Below are positions 1-12,242 of a stretch of DNA of 64,000 bases, in pieces. Each line of letters begins with the position of its first letter. Position 1 is the first letter of the stretch. This stretch comes from Opisthorchis felineus (Eukaryota > Platyhelminthes > Trematoda > Opisthorchiida > Opisthorchiidae). The notes beneath the pieces are model-generated. The model saw only the letters and a program-made list of their open reading frames with translations, made no database searches and was not told the DNA's origin. Location: assembly GCA_004794785.1 (NCBI GenBank), contig SJOL01008547.1, forward strand, positions 142,297 through 206,296. Direction: 5' to 3'. The position numbers and the translations under genes were made by a program.

Positions 1-254
1 CTGGCCTTGCGTTTGTCCTAGCAAGATGAAGTCCCCAGGAAAATATAAGGGAAAAACTTACCATCAATATCTGGAAAAACATGACGCGCATCTTTTAATA
101 CTTGATTTCACACAACAGATATATCTTATTTACCTTAAGAATTCAATGACCAAAAGAAAAAAGTTCATGTTCACGTCACTCTTGTTTGAACGGTCCTTGT
201 CCTTGCAGAATCATTCTGGTGAGTCACGCCAAAGTAGAGGACACCGGACGCGAG
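1..254. other. Unique left flank of the tandem duplication
   Basis: I see no gene here. A short open frame runs across 26-334 but crosses the duplication boundary and has no recognisable domain. The sequence stops matching the second copy just before position 255, which fixes the left edge of the duplicated unit. Confidence 0.6.
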
Positions 255-465
255 TTCCGCTCTCATTACAGCTGATCGAGAATGCGCACCTCTTGCCGCG
301 TCAGGTTTTGAATTTTCCACATATGACTTGCTAAGCGAATACCTTACCAGTCGCTCAAAGGCGCACTCTGGTTGCACCTGAATTACCACTCCTGGACATG
401 CGATTGTGTTCACCGTGGGTGGGGTATTGTCAGGTTTCGCACTCTAATACGGAAGCAGTCATGAT

Positions 466-543
466 ACTCAAGTAGGGTTTGAACCACGGATCTTTCGCGC
501 AGTACGTTCGCACCTTAACCGCCGAGCCATCTCAGCTTCAAGG
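466..543 (-). repeat. tRNA-derived SINE-like head (copy 1)
   Basis: On the minus strand there is an RNA polymerase III-type promoter. An A-box-like TGGCTCGGCGGTTAAG lies at about 515-530, and a B box GGTTCAAACCC lies at about 475-485, some 45 bp downstream as in a tRNA. The flanks do not form a clear acceptor stem, so a functional tRNA is unlikely. The body of a SINE probably continues on the minus strand toward about 370. The family is not identified. What is seen is the box pair and its spacing; that it is a SINE rather than an isolated tRNA pseudogene is inferred. Confidence 0.55.
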
Positions 544-680
544 CCAAATATATTCACCATTGACGACTTTTGATAAAATCAACACTCGGGGCGGGTGCTA
601 ACAAAATTTATGTGAACTCAGAGTAACTGCGTCACAAGGGAAATGGATGTCCCGCAGCCACCCACAACTGACACAATGGT

Positions 681-700
681 GTGTCCCTGAAAAGGGACAC
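681..700. other. Perfect 8-bp hairpin with GAAA loop (copy 1)
   Basis: The sequence GTGTCCCT-GAAA-AGGGACAC is a perfect 8-bp stem closed by a GNRA-type tetraloop. It recurs at 2811-2830 because of the tandem duplication. No function can be assigned. It could be a structured part of a transcribed repeat or a chance palindrome. Confidence 0.5.
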
Positions 701-2595
701 GTGTTTTGCCCTCGGTTGTACCAGCGTTCAGAACAACGAGAGCAAAGATAAAGTGTATATTGATTGCATACGCATATACTTGGTTTAACTGTGTCTCTGG
801 AATCTGTTGGCCGCAAGAATGACCGGACTTCCATGCTATATTAGCGTTCACCATAAACCTGGGGAAATTCTTAGACATAACGCGTTAAAGGCAAGGCCTT
901 TTGCACAGGGAGTCTGGTATGCTATGGTCACGAACGGAAGGCATCAACCAAACCACTATATGTGATGGTTGGGTCTCTGTGCCAATGTCTGTGATTGTAT
1001 TCTACTCACTTTTTGAAGGCTGTCATGCAGCCCGCATGCTCTATTACACAACACAAAATTATCAGTAGCCGCGGAAACAAAGTATTGTGACAAAAGGCTG
1101 CCACTAATAAAAAATAACCCAATATTTTCTGCTCTTTCTAAATCGGTAAGACCGACCTTGCAGGATATCTGATTTAAAAGGCTCGTCGGAAGCTGATATG
1201 CAGGTTTTGCGAACCATTCTGGAGGTCGAAAACCATTTCATTGGAGCAACGCTTGCAATGGGCAATTTCCCATGCACTGCTTCGCAGATACAGAGAGTCG
1301 TCCAGCTGAATCATTTTCTCGATGTCCAGCTGTGCCATCCGGATGTAGCTTGAGGGTTGACCAAACCAAGTCAGGAGCAGTTGAGATGTCGCGGTCGACT
1401 TTGAACCAAAGAACTTCCGGTCAGAATTTCGAACCCTATTCGCAACCAAAATTAACAAATGCTGGTTTGGGGGAGTCATGTAAGAAGTTGAGTTTCTAAT
1501 ATGACTTCGCGTGGTGACTTACTGTTTTTATCTGTGTCATAGACAAAAGCAACGTCATACAGCTTATCATTTCAAGCGCATATCGCTATGGGCAAGTATA
1601 TTTACACACACTGTACCGCAGTATCCTTAACAGTTCTCGGTGAGTGAGGTGATCATAAGATCAGTGGAAGGCATAGCAATGGAGTTCCTTACAAGTTTAA
1701 TTGAACTCAACCGTGGAAGGCTATAATGCATGGTTTGCTCGCAAGTGTGGGCAAAATAGTAAAACACGGCCATGAATCTACCCTATACAACGAAATACTA
1801 AAGTCGTATTATATTTGTGTAGAGTAGAACTACGAATATTTTATAATTAAGATAAGAGTTGCCTTGCGCTGCTGGGTAGTTGGTTATGAGCCTGACCACT
1901 TGTTACCCTGCTGTAGAAATGGTCCGTAACTGTCGCTTGAAGAGTTTGATTCGCCAGCTTTTCCAAAGTTTTTGCCACTTGGTTCGAGATGAAAGACCTG
2001 GCTACAACCCCACTTAACCTGCGCTTAGTCGTCTTGTCCGGCAGTATCGTGTGCATTGGTCTTGAAGACAAGTGTCACCATTCAATCAATCTGGTGATTA
2101 CTGTCGGCTAGTTGAGTGCTCATTCTGTTGGGATGAAACGTAAGAAGGTGGACCGTGGATGAAACTTGATTAAATTTCTAAGAAGGCCGGCCACCTTGTA
2201 CCATCCGATGTTGTTTCATGGGTTCAGTTCCAAGTTGAAAATGAATAATAATTTACGGATAATGACGAATAACAAAGCGACATCGCCAGAGACCTCCGGG
2301 AATCAAAGTTTATTGCACTCAGTGATAGAGGGGGTCTACCGTGAGTGGACTCCCCGCAGCCTTTGAAAATGATTTAGGTATCATTTCCGCTCTCATTACA
2401 GCTGATCGAGAATGCGCACCTCTTGCCGCGTCAGGTTTTGAATTTTCCACATATGACTTGCTAAGCGAATACCTTACCACTCGCTCAAAGGCGCACTCTG
2501 GTTGCACCTGAATTACCACTCCTGGACATGCGATTGTGTTCACCGTGGGTGGGGTATTGTCAGGTTTCGCACTCTAATACGGAAGCAGTCATGAT

Positions 2596-2673
2596 ACTCA
2601 AGTAGGGTTTGAACCACGGATCTTTCGCGCAGTACGTTCGCACCTTAACCGCCGAGCCATCTCAGCTTCAAGG
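2596..2673 (-). repeat. tRNA-derived SINE-like head (copy 2)
   Basis: This is an identical copy of the A-box and B-box pair at 466-543, carried along by the tandem duplication rather than by an independent insertion. The offset is exactly 2,130 bp. Confidence 0.55.
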
Positions 2674-2810
2674 CCAAATATATTCACCATTGACGACTTT
2701 TGATAAAATCAACACTCGGGGCGGGTGCTAACAAAATTTATGTGAACTCAGAGTAACTGCGTCACAAGGGAAATGGATGTCCCGCAGCCACCCACAACTG
2801 ACACAATGGT

Positions 2811-2830
2811 GTGTCCCTGAAAAGGGACAC
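2811..2830. other. Perfect 8-bp hairpin with GAAA loop (copy 2)
   Basis: Same hairpin as 681-700, copied by the tandem duplication, with no base changes. Confidence 0.5.
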
Positions 2831-4518
2831 GTGTTTTGCCCTCGGTTGTACCAGCGTTCAGAACAACGAGAGCAAAGATAAAGTGTATATTGATTGCATA
2901 CGCATATACTTGGTTTAACTGTGTCTCTGGAATCTGTTGGCCGCAAGAATGACCGGACTTCCATGCTATATTAGCGTTCACCATAAACCTGGGGAAATTC
3001 TTAGACATAACGCGTTAAAGGCAAGGCCTTTTGCACAGGGAGTCTGGTATGCTATGGTCACGAACGGAAGGCATCAACCAAACCACTATATGTGATGGTT
3101 GGGTCTCTGTGCCAATGTCTGTGATTGTATTCTACTCACTTTTTGAAGGCTGTCATGCAGCCCGCATGCTCTATTACACAACACAAAATTATCAGTAGCC
3201 GCGGAAACAAAGTATTGTGACAAAAGGCTGCCACTAATAAAAAATAACCCAAAATTTTCTGCTCTTTCTAAATCGGTAAGACCGACCTTGCAGGATATCT
3301 GATTTAAAAGGCTCGTCGGAAGCTGATATGCAGGTTTTGCGAACCATTCTGGAGGTCGAAAACCATTTCATTGGAGCAACGCTTGCAATGGGCAATTTCC
3401 CATGCACTGCTTCGCAGATACAGAGAGTCGTCCAGCTGAATCATTTTCTCGATGTCCAGCTGTGCCATCCGGATGTAGCTTGAGGGTTGACCAAACCAAG
3501 TCAGGAGCAGTTGAGATGTCGCGGTCGACTTTGAACCAAAGAACTTCCGGTCAGAATTTCGAACCCTATTCGCAACCAAAATTAACAAATGCTGGTTTGG
3601 GGGAGTCATGTAAGAAGTTGAGTTTCTAATATGACTTCGCGTGGTGACTTACTGTTTTTATCTGTGTCATAGACAAAAGCAACGTCATACAGCTTATCAT
3701 TTCAAACGCATATCGCTATGGGCAAGTATATTTACACACACTGTACCGCAGTATCCTTAACAGTTCTCGGTGAGTGAGGTGATCATAAGATCAGTGGAAG
3801 GCATAGCAATGGAGTTCCTTACAAGTTTAATTGAACTCAACCGTGGAAGGCTATAATGCATGGTTTGCTCGCAAGTGTGGACAAAATAGTAAAACACGGC
3901 CATGAATCTACCCTATACAACGAAATACTAAAGTCGTATTATATTTGTGTAGAGTAGAACTACGAATATTTTATAATTAAGATAAGAGTTGCCTTGCGCT
4001 GCTGGGTAGTTGGTTATGAGCCTGACCACTTGTTACCCTACTGTAGAAATGGTCCGTAACTGTCGCTTGAAGAGTTTGATTCGCCAGCTTTTCCAAATTT
4101 TTTGCCACTTGGTTCGAGATGAAAGAACTGGCTACAAACCCACTTAACCTGCGCTTAGTCGTCTTGTCCGGCAGTATCGTGTGCATTGGTCTTGAAGACA
4201 AGTGTCACCATTCAATCAATCTGGTGATTACTGTCGGCTAGTTGAGTGCTCATTCTGTTGGGATGAAACGTAAGAAGGTGGACCGTGGATGAAACTTGAT
4301 TAAATTTCTAAGAAGGCCGGCCACCTTGTACCATCCGATGTTGTTTCATGGGTTCAGTTCCAAGTTGAAAATGAATAATAATTTACGGATAATGACGAAT
4401 AACAAAGCGACATCGCCAGAGACCTCCGGGAATCAAAGTTTATTGCACTCAGTGATAGAGGGGGTCTACCGTGAGTGGACTCCCCGCAGCCTTTGAAAAT
4501 GATTTAGGTATCATTTCC

Positions 4519-7500
4519 ATACTCGTAGTGGGTGCTTGGCTAATGAACTTTATTCACAATCAATTTTAAGCTTTGTTGCAGAATCAGCTACTAAATTTTT
4601 CAGTTTGCTCTGTTGAAGTGCGTCGTTGTGGCTGGATAAAATGAATGCAGATTTGTTATGGCTAATTTTTTATGCTTCAGATTAGGCGAGAATTTGAACT
4701 CACTTTCCCGGACTAAAATTTACAAAATATAGTTTTGGTAAGATGGTCATTCTTCACAAGGCCATTTCACATTTTGGCGCTACTTAAAATGGCCTTGGTA
4801 AAATGCACTCGTTTTCTTTAAGTGCCTCGTGATACTCTGAAATTACGCTAGCAAGTAGAGGAAATGGGAGAATATGGTGTTTCTCAAATGTGATGGATGA
4901 CTCTCTAATATCTGAAATCGTGGATGTGTACGCTACCGGGCGATAGTTATCTACTGACTGCTTAGTTAAGGTGGAAGAAATTAAACAGTGGAGCTTTGAG
5001 AGCTCCACTTCAATTGCAATTCAATTACAATTCATTCAATACGATAGGTATATTTTATGGACAATTGGTAGACAAGAAGATCAACTTATCGGATATCATA
5101 CCTTTTGTGTGGCTGTGAGGAATTGCGTGTGCGCGCGCTCCGTTACTAAAACACTGGACCTTAGAGTGATTTGTCGGATTATGTAATTGCGCGACATATT
5201 GCGCTTCCCAGGGGCTGCCCGTGCTACACTCGCGGTCTCATACCGGGTTGATCAACGTTGGACGCCCGACCTCCAATTCGGCTAAACGTTAAAGAAATTC
5301 TGGAAAGACAAATTGTGCGCGAACCCATTAGGCTCGATTCGAAATGTTGGTTCGTTATTCAGATGTTCTCTCCAACTTCTATGAATCATTCATTCCTAAT
5401 ATTTGTTTCACCTGCACCTTTCTATTGGCGACATTTTTTGCACTTCAGAGGAGAAGTAACTTATTCGCATGAGCGGGCTGCGCTAGTCTCCGATACCGAT
5501 TCCACTGTGAACGGGAGGGTTTATCAGTTTAATGGATAAGCAGCAGGTCTGTCGCATCTGCTTTATGTCACCCCAAGTAGTCCAACTGTCGGACGCTTCG
5601 ATAGTTCCTTCTATCATATACTGAAGCCTTGCCCCTTTGGAGCATGATATGTTGTACTAATAGGTGGTAAAGCTTCACAGAAAATTATGGGCTTTTTGCC
5701 ACAAGCCTAACTAACCATTATATTGGGCAAGAAACTCACATAAGTCTGTAAAGCGGTTGATTTCTATGACCCACAGGCGCGCAAATTTAACGTGGTGTCA
5801 GCCAACAGTGAACGGGAAACAAAGAAATGGTTAAAAATTTGACAAAGGCCAGCTGACCGAACCAGTTTTAGAGTGCATGGTATCGTAGACTCTAAAAAGA
5901 CAGCCCACGCGTTCATCCCACATACTTCACTGTAGATCAGCTAGACGATATCTACATGGATGCTGCAAACGCTTCGATAGCTCTCAATTGGCGTGCAACG
6001 TCTTGGGGCTCCTTCGGTGGGTGCAGTGCCCGGTCACCTTCAAACTTATGTTCCATCCGAACAACAACCCGTATGCAACTGGTAAAGGGCACTTACATGC
6101 AAATTAATTTGCAAATAAATAAATTTCACCAACTACACATTTATCGTCCTGGTGCAGACAGGCACCTCGTCTCTAGAATGCTCAAGATGGCCAGCATATT
6201 TTCAGACAACAGTGGGGTGGTTTTCTGGGGTTTTCACTGCGGAGACGTTACTGCAAGCTTAAATAGCTGAGACTTACTGGAACTGAAAACTATTTCCGAG
6301 CGCAGCCTTCATTTTGAACATTAAATTGCTTCTACGTGTTTTGCGAGAGGCACCAAATGAATGTATCGAACCAATTTTGTAGATTCGTTCCTGGCATTAC
6401 CTTCTTTATAATGAGCACTTAGTATACGGCCAGCCCCAAAATATATGAAATAATAAGGTGAATTTTTTTTCATTCAGCAAATTTCTGCTTCAGTGCGGTC
6501 ACCTACCTCCACCATGATATGATATGATGATAAGCTTTATGCATGCTGTTGCAAAAATTGTAGCACATCTCCCCCATAATTGTGCACCTGGATTTCACAA
6601 TTCAGTTGCCGAAACTCTGTCTGACGGATAGCACCTTTTAGGATTTTTATTCCCCTGCTTTGTGTGAACAGAATTTTTAAGATAGTAATTTGACGGAAAA
6701 ACTTGGGAATTCCGAAGGATTGCGATTCTTCAACTGTCTGTTGAAGGAGGAGTCGAAGTTGAACGTCAAAATTTAAATATATCCGAGGAAGATGGAACAT
6801 ACGGACCAGCTGCTCGGAAACTAGGGCATGCATTCAACGACGCCCCTTTTGAAATGTATGGAAATGTATGGAGCAAATACCTATTACTGTGTTGTTAGTG
6901 TCGACTAATGCGCTCGCAAAGAATGGGTAGTTGTTGCACGTACATATTTGCGCTTATGCCTGCGTGACAAATTCATCGGAGTAAACCAGTCCATTAGAAT
7001 GATACTGGCCAAGTGGCTTAGTTTCATTCATTAACGCGTAGCATGGGGTTTGTGCCTCCTACAGACGTAACATTTCACTCATAAGTTAGCTCAAAAAGCT
7101 TTGGCTGCCCACTACCGGTTTTCGGCACCTTGGGGCAGGTTAGGTAGGCACAGTCAGATTTCTCGTTCTACTCAAACCCCAAATTGCACAGAATTATACA
7201 AACACACTGATTTGCGTACTGTTAGTTCTTCACGTAAGACTCACTAAAATACTAGCTGATTAATTCTCACATGATATTCTCCATCACCTGGACATCCCAA
7301 CAGAGGGAGCCATCTGGGACGCTAGTGAATCACCCATGAAAAATAAATCGGTAGCAAATCAGTGCATTTGCCGAAGATATCTGCTTCTTGCTGAAACGCC
7401 AACGATTGGATTGGGAAACGATTTGCGGCGAGTTCAATGAAAGTAAGCGAACATCTTTCCAGACAACGGTGGCAGTTGGAGCGCAAACGATGCCCACTGC

Positions 7501-8420
7501 AGTCGTTATCTGACGCTTCAGATATTTTGTTTGTTAACGTAGTAAGGAAGCAGTGGAGAAACACACATACAGTAAGTAACATTAAGCAACAGTCAGCAAC
7601 ATATTGTGAAACGGATCTTCAGATATAACTCACTAAAATCATCTGTAATACCGAAAAAAATGTGAGCGCATTTACAGGTTGATTATTTTATCCCATTAAA
7701 TACAAGCCAATAGTCACGATTGATAACCATGACAAGCGAACAGCCAGGTAATATATTATTGAGTGCACAATATATAAACCTGTGTAGAATTTATAGGCAA
7801 CCATAAATTGAGTTAACATTCTGAATTTCGGTCTGGACATTAAGAAAGGTTATGTGTAACGTTGAGTTTTAGCCCACGGTGAGGAAAAGAACTTTCTCTT
7901 CATGACACTGAATAACGGCTTTCCCATTCCGCCAGCTATTCCGCGCCAGACATGCACGTCAGAGCCAATTTATTTTTTGGGGGAAGGAGATATCAGTTAG
8001 AGTGACTTTAAAGGAACAATGTTTATTTGAACCAAACGGAAGCGGAGCAAACAGCACAGCACTGGACAAGGCAGACCCACGTATGAACGCCAAGCACGTA
8101 TATTTTGAGACCACTGTTCATGGAAGCTAGTTACAGAATAGCAGCTTTGTGAGGAGATTTGATGATTTCACATAGAATGTTCCCATAGTAATCGAAACCA
8201 TTCTATGCATAAAACTCGGTTTTCAAGCATAAACACTGTCTATTGACAGGATGAAATCTTTGCATAAAACCCCTTCTGTCATCGCACGCGTGACGAATTC
8301 TCCTTTGTATGAGCCTAAATAATACTGATCCATTTTCACGTTCACGCAAGTCCACGTGCTAATGTTCATGACATCATGCACCCAGTGAAGTTGCTGTCAT
8401 CTGCCGTGACTTTGTACCTT
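4519..8420. other. Intergenic or intronic stretch, no gene seen
   Basis: Only short open frames occur here, the longest being about 104 codons at 5956-6270 (plus) and 98 codons at 6537-6833 (minus). None shows a recognisable motif. A small direct repeat (gaaatgtatg twice) lies near 6850. No strong simple repeat or RNA gene is seen. This could be intron or intergenic DNA; the sequence alone does not decide. Confidence 0.5.
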
Positions 8421-8699
8421 GAAAGTAACCTGGGCCATTGAGCCTCCAAGCTCTACACTCGGTTTTTCCAAACGCAAGTGTTCCGTTATAATGAATTTGG
8501 CTGTGTCAAACAAAACGTCCCTCTCTTGTATGTTCCGGCAGCTTAGCTCGGCTGTGCCCGAGATCTAGTTCAGACCGTCCGATGACAATAATGATCCGCG
8601 GGATAAGATGAGAAACGCGCACTTCTTCGCATTGCAGAACAACTGGTCATCGTTGCACTCCACCCCGCTGAGTAAGCATGCAATAATGATGTCATCCCA
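8421..8699 (-). pseudogene. LINE reverse-transcriptase remnant (CR1/Jockey-like)
   Basis: Read on the minus strand from 8699, a 93-codon frame with one in-frame stop (near 8565) resembles the stretch C-terminal to the catalytic YADD motif in CR1/Jockey-type LINE reverse transcriptases. It contains NDDQLFCNAKKCAFLILSRG, like the family pattern of N-x-L-x-F-N-x-x-K-C followed by L-x-I-S-R. The continuation SGTAELSCRNIQERDVLF is like the segment leading into the L-G-V motif. Neither the catalytic aspartates nor the end of the element is preserved nearby. The fragment is dead. Clade placement is tentative. Confidence 0.5.
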
Positions 8700-11600
8700 A
8701 TTGTTGGTCAAGCGTATTTGATCAAATTTCCCGGGTCAGTGAAAACTGTACAGAACGTTTGCTAGTATTGGTAGGAGGCGACTGAGTACCGCGATCATTT
8801 TGGCTGATTAACATCGCATATAATGGTCACAGTTATCATTTCAAACAATTTTCAGATCGTGTGCTGTAGAGCGGTTACACGAGCTCAAACGGATTGAAAA
8901 AAACCTTCACATACTCACCAACAGCCCCTGCCACAACTGAAGTCATTTTTGCGAAAAATCACCGATTAGCTAATTGTTGTATCAAAATTATTTTATTTGT
9001 GATTTGTATCCGGCCACTTGTGTGTATAAGTATTAGTATTTACATAATCCACATTATCATTCGGACTGCTTGACTAGTCGTGCATTAAGTACTTCAAGCG
9101 AGAGGATTGATTGCCCAGATTTGTTAGACTGAGAAACACGCTGCTTCATTCTCGGACCAAGAAGTCCTGAGTCAGAATGCGAATAAGAGATCTCCGAACA
9201 GTATATGTGATAAGGCCGAGGTGAGGACAACCTTGACATGGAGGCGTCTTCTGCAGAGCCCTAGGGGACGAAAGACAAGGCAAAAGAATGTCCACTTATT
9301 CGGGGTCTCTGCATTACGATCAACTTGCTTCAAGGCACACACACAACATTGATCTTCAAGTTATGCGGCCCCAGTGGACACACAGTACATAGTCAAGCAT
9401 TTATCTGAGAGTTGATTACCTCCCTGGGATCAATTCAGTAAGCCAAAAGGTAAAAAGAATATTATCACACAGGGCCACCTCATGGTTAATTTGGTACCAT
9501 ATTCCAAATATCGCGGAACGTTCGGTTAAGGCGGGATTTTTTAAACGAGAGATCGAGTTGCGTTCAGTCGAGCTTCCGGTCGCAACCATATTTGTGAAAC
9601 ATGGGTAAAGTTAGAACATAAGGCTGACGAGAACTGGGGAACTGCGCCTAAGTGATGAGCCCCAACAAGGTCGAAACTAGCCGTGCGTTGTTTTTGGGGT
9701 CCATATATTTGACGCCTGTGTTGTGTCCTAACTTTTGGGCTTGCTTATTGCAAGCTGTAATTTCTATAATCACTCGAGTGGCAAATGTTCATCCGTGACC
9801 GAAATGATCGTATCGTGAGAGTACCCAGTCACCGGCGTGATAACCTATGTACGGCAGCAAAGCATCAATGTTGAACACTGATATCATGCTGCCGATGATA
9901 ATGATGATGTGGTAACCTATCAAAAACGTCTACTTCAGATGCAGATATCACAAAAGGTCGTTACGGTTTCTCGAGTGCGTGCTGTTTATCCCGCATTGTC
10001 CTGTGTTTGAATTGTGGGTGCTCACTAACATCTTTGAGCAACGTTTGAGTAGAATATCAGATTAGTAAGGAGAGCATCACAGTTAGTAGTATATTATACA
10101 AGATAGCATTTTTACTTTGGGTTTTATCGTAACATTAAAATGCATAAACAAAGCGAAAGATGCCCATATTAAATTAGTTGGCCAAAATGTGCTTACAGTA
10201 GATCTTTCCACGTGTCACTGAAGGAATTTTTCAGAAAAATGTGAGTCAGAGCGACTGAGAACCATGGCGCACAAAATCATGTAGTTCATAACCTTGACTG
10301 AACGTCAGCTTAACAAACAAGCTCCGGATACACATTCTATCTTTCCACTCAGGATGAATGACCATGTTGTCTGTCGATTGTTGACCTGTGACTAATCGAT
10401 TGCGTTTGAGTAAGTTGATTTCAACCACCTGGTAAAACATGATCAGGGCAGCATGTCGCCACGACTAGTAGAAGACAGAGTAAAATATGACATCCAAGAC
10501 GTGAAGGAAGAAATATTATTACCTTTCAGACTTAACACCCCTTTGGTGTTTAAAAGCCGTGTCTCCTGAGGAAACCACTGGGTCTGGGATAATACCCGGT
10601 TATCAAAACCTAGACAGGAGCACACGAGATGCCGGAGTTGAGATACTCAGTCAACAATTTTGCGCCATAATTACTGAGCCATCTGGTTTCCACTTGAAGG
10701 ATGAATTTCCTAATGTGTTCCGTAATAAATAATACACTACATTGTAATCCTTGCCATGTTCACTCCAAAATCCGGGTAGGTTTTCGCAACAGTTCATCAG
10801 TTCGGTCGGGCGGATTGCCAAGAAAAACTTGCTCTCTCTCTTAGCTACCTAAATGACTGCGTCCGATATTTGATAGTTGTTAGCCTTATTTACAGGAGGA
10901 AATTTTTCTTTAAAGTAAAAAGTCTCCTAACATCAACATTAGAAGTGACAGTGTTCAATCAGCAACTCCTCTGATCTTACCGCCATATTTCCCCACCCCT
11001 TGAAGTGCTGCATAGCAGAGCTGAATGACTCATTATGCTCAATGAAAGCAGAAATAATAATGTTAACATTGCCACTATACTGCCGGAAACCACAAATTTC
11101 ATCTAATTATACTTTAAGTATTTCAATAGGAACAATTGGGAATGGTGGGAGAAGGAGTGGACCCGATGCTGGCCTACGCATTCCAGCGGTCACCAAAGCG
11201 CCGAAGCGGTCAAAGGAACTCAACACCGGATGACGCAGCCCACCAGAAGTACCCAAATTCTTCGTTACTTCCTGCACAACCTCCTACTTATTCATACGCT
11301 GCCAAATCAAAATTCTGAGGAGGGCATTGGGAACGAAATTCGCCCCAGTAGACAGTATTGTTGTATGCATAGTTGATGGTGCTGAATTTTCTCCGCTTAT
11401 CGTCAAGGCCGAGTCACTCGAAGGCACGAGTTAACTGAGACTACACGGGGTACCAGGAATTCATTTCTGTTCCAGAACTTTGTAAGTTAGTTTGAAGATA
11501 GCTCAAATTGATAGACAATGAACAGCATACCCCGTTAGAAGGAACCGCAGAATTACATTGTTACCGGTCTCATCTGTCTGTTTTCTCTGCCCTTTTACCT

Positions 11601-12017
11601 CGCTTAGACGAAAATCCACAATGAATGTGATACTTTGGCTTCACTTTATTGGCAATGATGTTTCTGATCTTCTCTGTTTTGATGGTCTGCTATGGTGTGC
11701 CGTTTCAGCGACCGAGTGATGTCCTCACATTTGCCTTCATAGTAAAGAGGTGTGAGTGCATTGCCTTTTATCTCGTTCCTGCGGTACACACCTTACTCAT
11801 CGGGCACGTTCACCATAGTCCGAGTTCCCTCAAGTCGACCGAGGATCTTGTTCTCTGTTGCTTTATTTCTTCAATATACACCAGGTTCTGTTTTGAGACC
11901 AACTGACCAATTTAACTTCTTCCTCCGCAAACTTTAAACGGAACTCGTGGAACTTTTTGTGAATCCTGCTGGTGAACATGATTTCAAAGTGTCCCGTGCA
12001 TGGTAATTTTGTGTCTC
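8700..12017. other. Intergenic stretch, no gene seen
   Basis: No recognisable gene. A frame at about 11326-11450 (plus) contains DSIVVCIVDGAEFSPLIVKA, which looks protein-like in composition and may be a decayed retroelement fragment, but I could not assign it. A short GAT-rich patch occurs near 9890-9915. There is no strong simple repeat. Confidence 0.4.
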
Positions 12018-12242
12018 TTAAATTCGCTTCAAAATTCTGACCGCTTGATTATCATCCGGTTCCTTTTCGATAGCTCGATTAAACGCGTTGATGAAAATAA
12101 GAAAAATGCTTTGTTGGTTTGGTTGCTCGCATGCCACGTAGACAGCTAAGTGTGCCCACTTGGTTTCCGTCATGCTGTGATGCTTAGTTTTAATGTCTGC
12201 TGGTACAGACAAGGATAGAGTCGCATGGTCTGAGCGAGTCAT
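12018..12242 (-). pseudogene. Possible LINE endonuclease C-terminus and linker fragment
   Basis: A 74-codon minus-strand frame begins TRSDHATLSLSV. The S-D-H motif followed by hydrophobic residues is characteristic of the C-terminal end of AP-like endonucleases in non-LTR retrotransposons. The following residues, with a W near residue 29 and NAFNRAIEKEPDD near residues 53-65, resemble the linker that precedes the reverse transcriptase in CR1-like elements. No upstream endonuclease motifs are seen and no reverse transcriptase follows. A chance resemblance is possible because SDH alone is weak. Confidence 0.3.

Larger units (their letters stand above)
255..2384 (+). repeat. Tandem duplication, copy 1 (2,130-bp unit)
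   Basis: This block repeats directly at 2385-4518 with a constant offset of 2,130 bp. By eye I count about eight substitutions (near 350, 1122, 1576, 1751, 1910, 1968, 1997 and 2008), so identity is about 99.6%. The tetranucleotide ttcc occurs at both edges and at the internal junction (255-258, 2385-2388, 4515-4518), which fits microhomology-mediated or replication-slippage duplication. The unit contains a tRNA-like SINE head and short open frames of 66-101 codons that have no recognisable domain. The same frames recur in copy 2 simply because the DNA is duplicated. An unmerged pair of haplotypes in the assembly is an alternative explanation. Confidence 0.95.
2385..4518 (+). repeat. Tandem duplication, copy 2
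   Basis: This is the second copy of the 2,130-bp unit, in the same orientation and immediately abutting copy 1. After the shared ttcc at 4515-4518 the sequence diverges at once into unique DNA. Most differences from copy 1 fall in the right-hand third of the unit. No gene is recognised inside. Confidence 0.95.

Noticed and set aside
1174..1479. 101-codon minus-strand frame repeated at 3304-3609
   Set aside because: Its repetition follows from the tandem duplication. It overlaps a plus-strand frame and shows no domain.
10764..10812. Hammerhead-ribozyme-like core on the minus strand (CTGATGA followed by GAAA)
   Set aside because: The eight bases between the two core boxes cannot form stem II, and no matching stem I or stem III was found.
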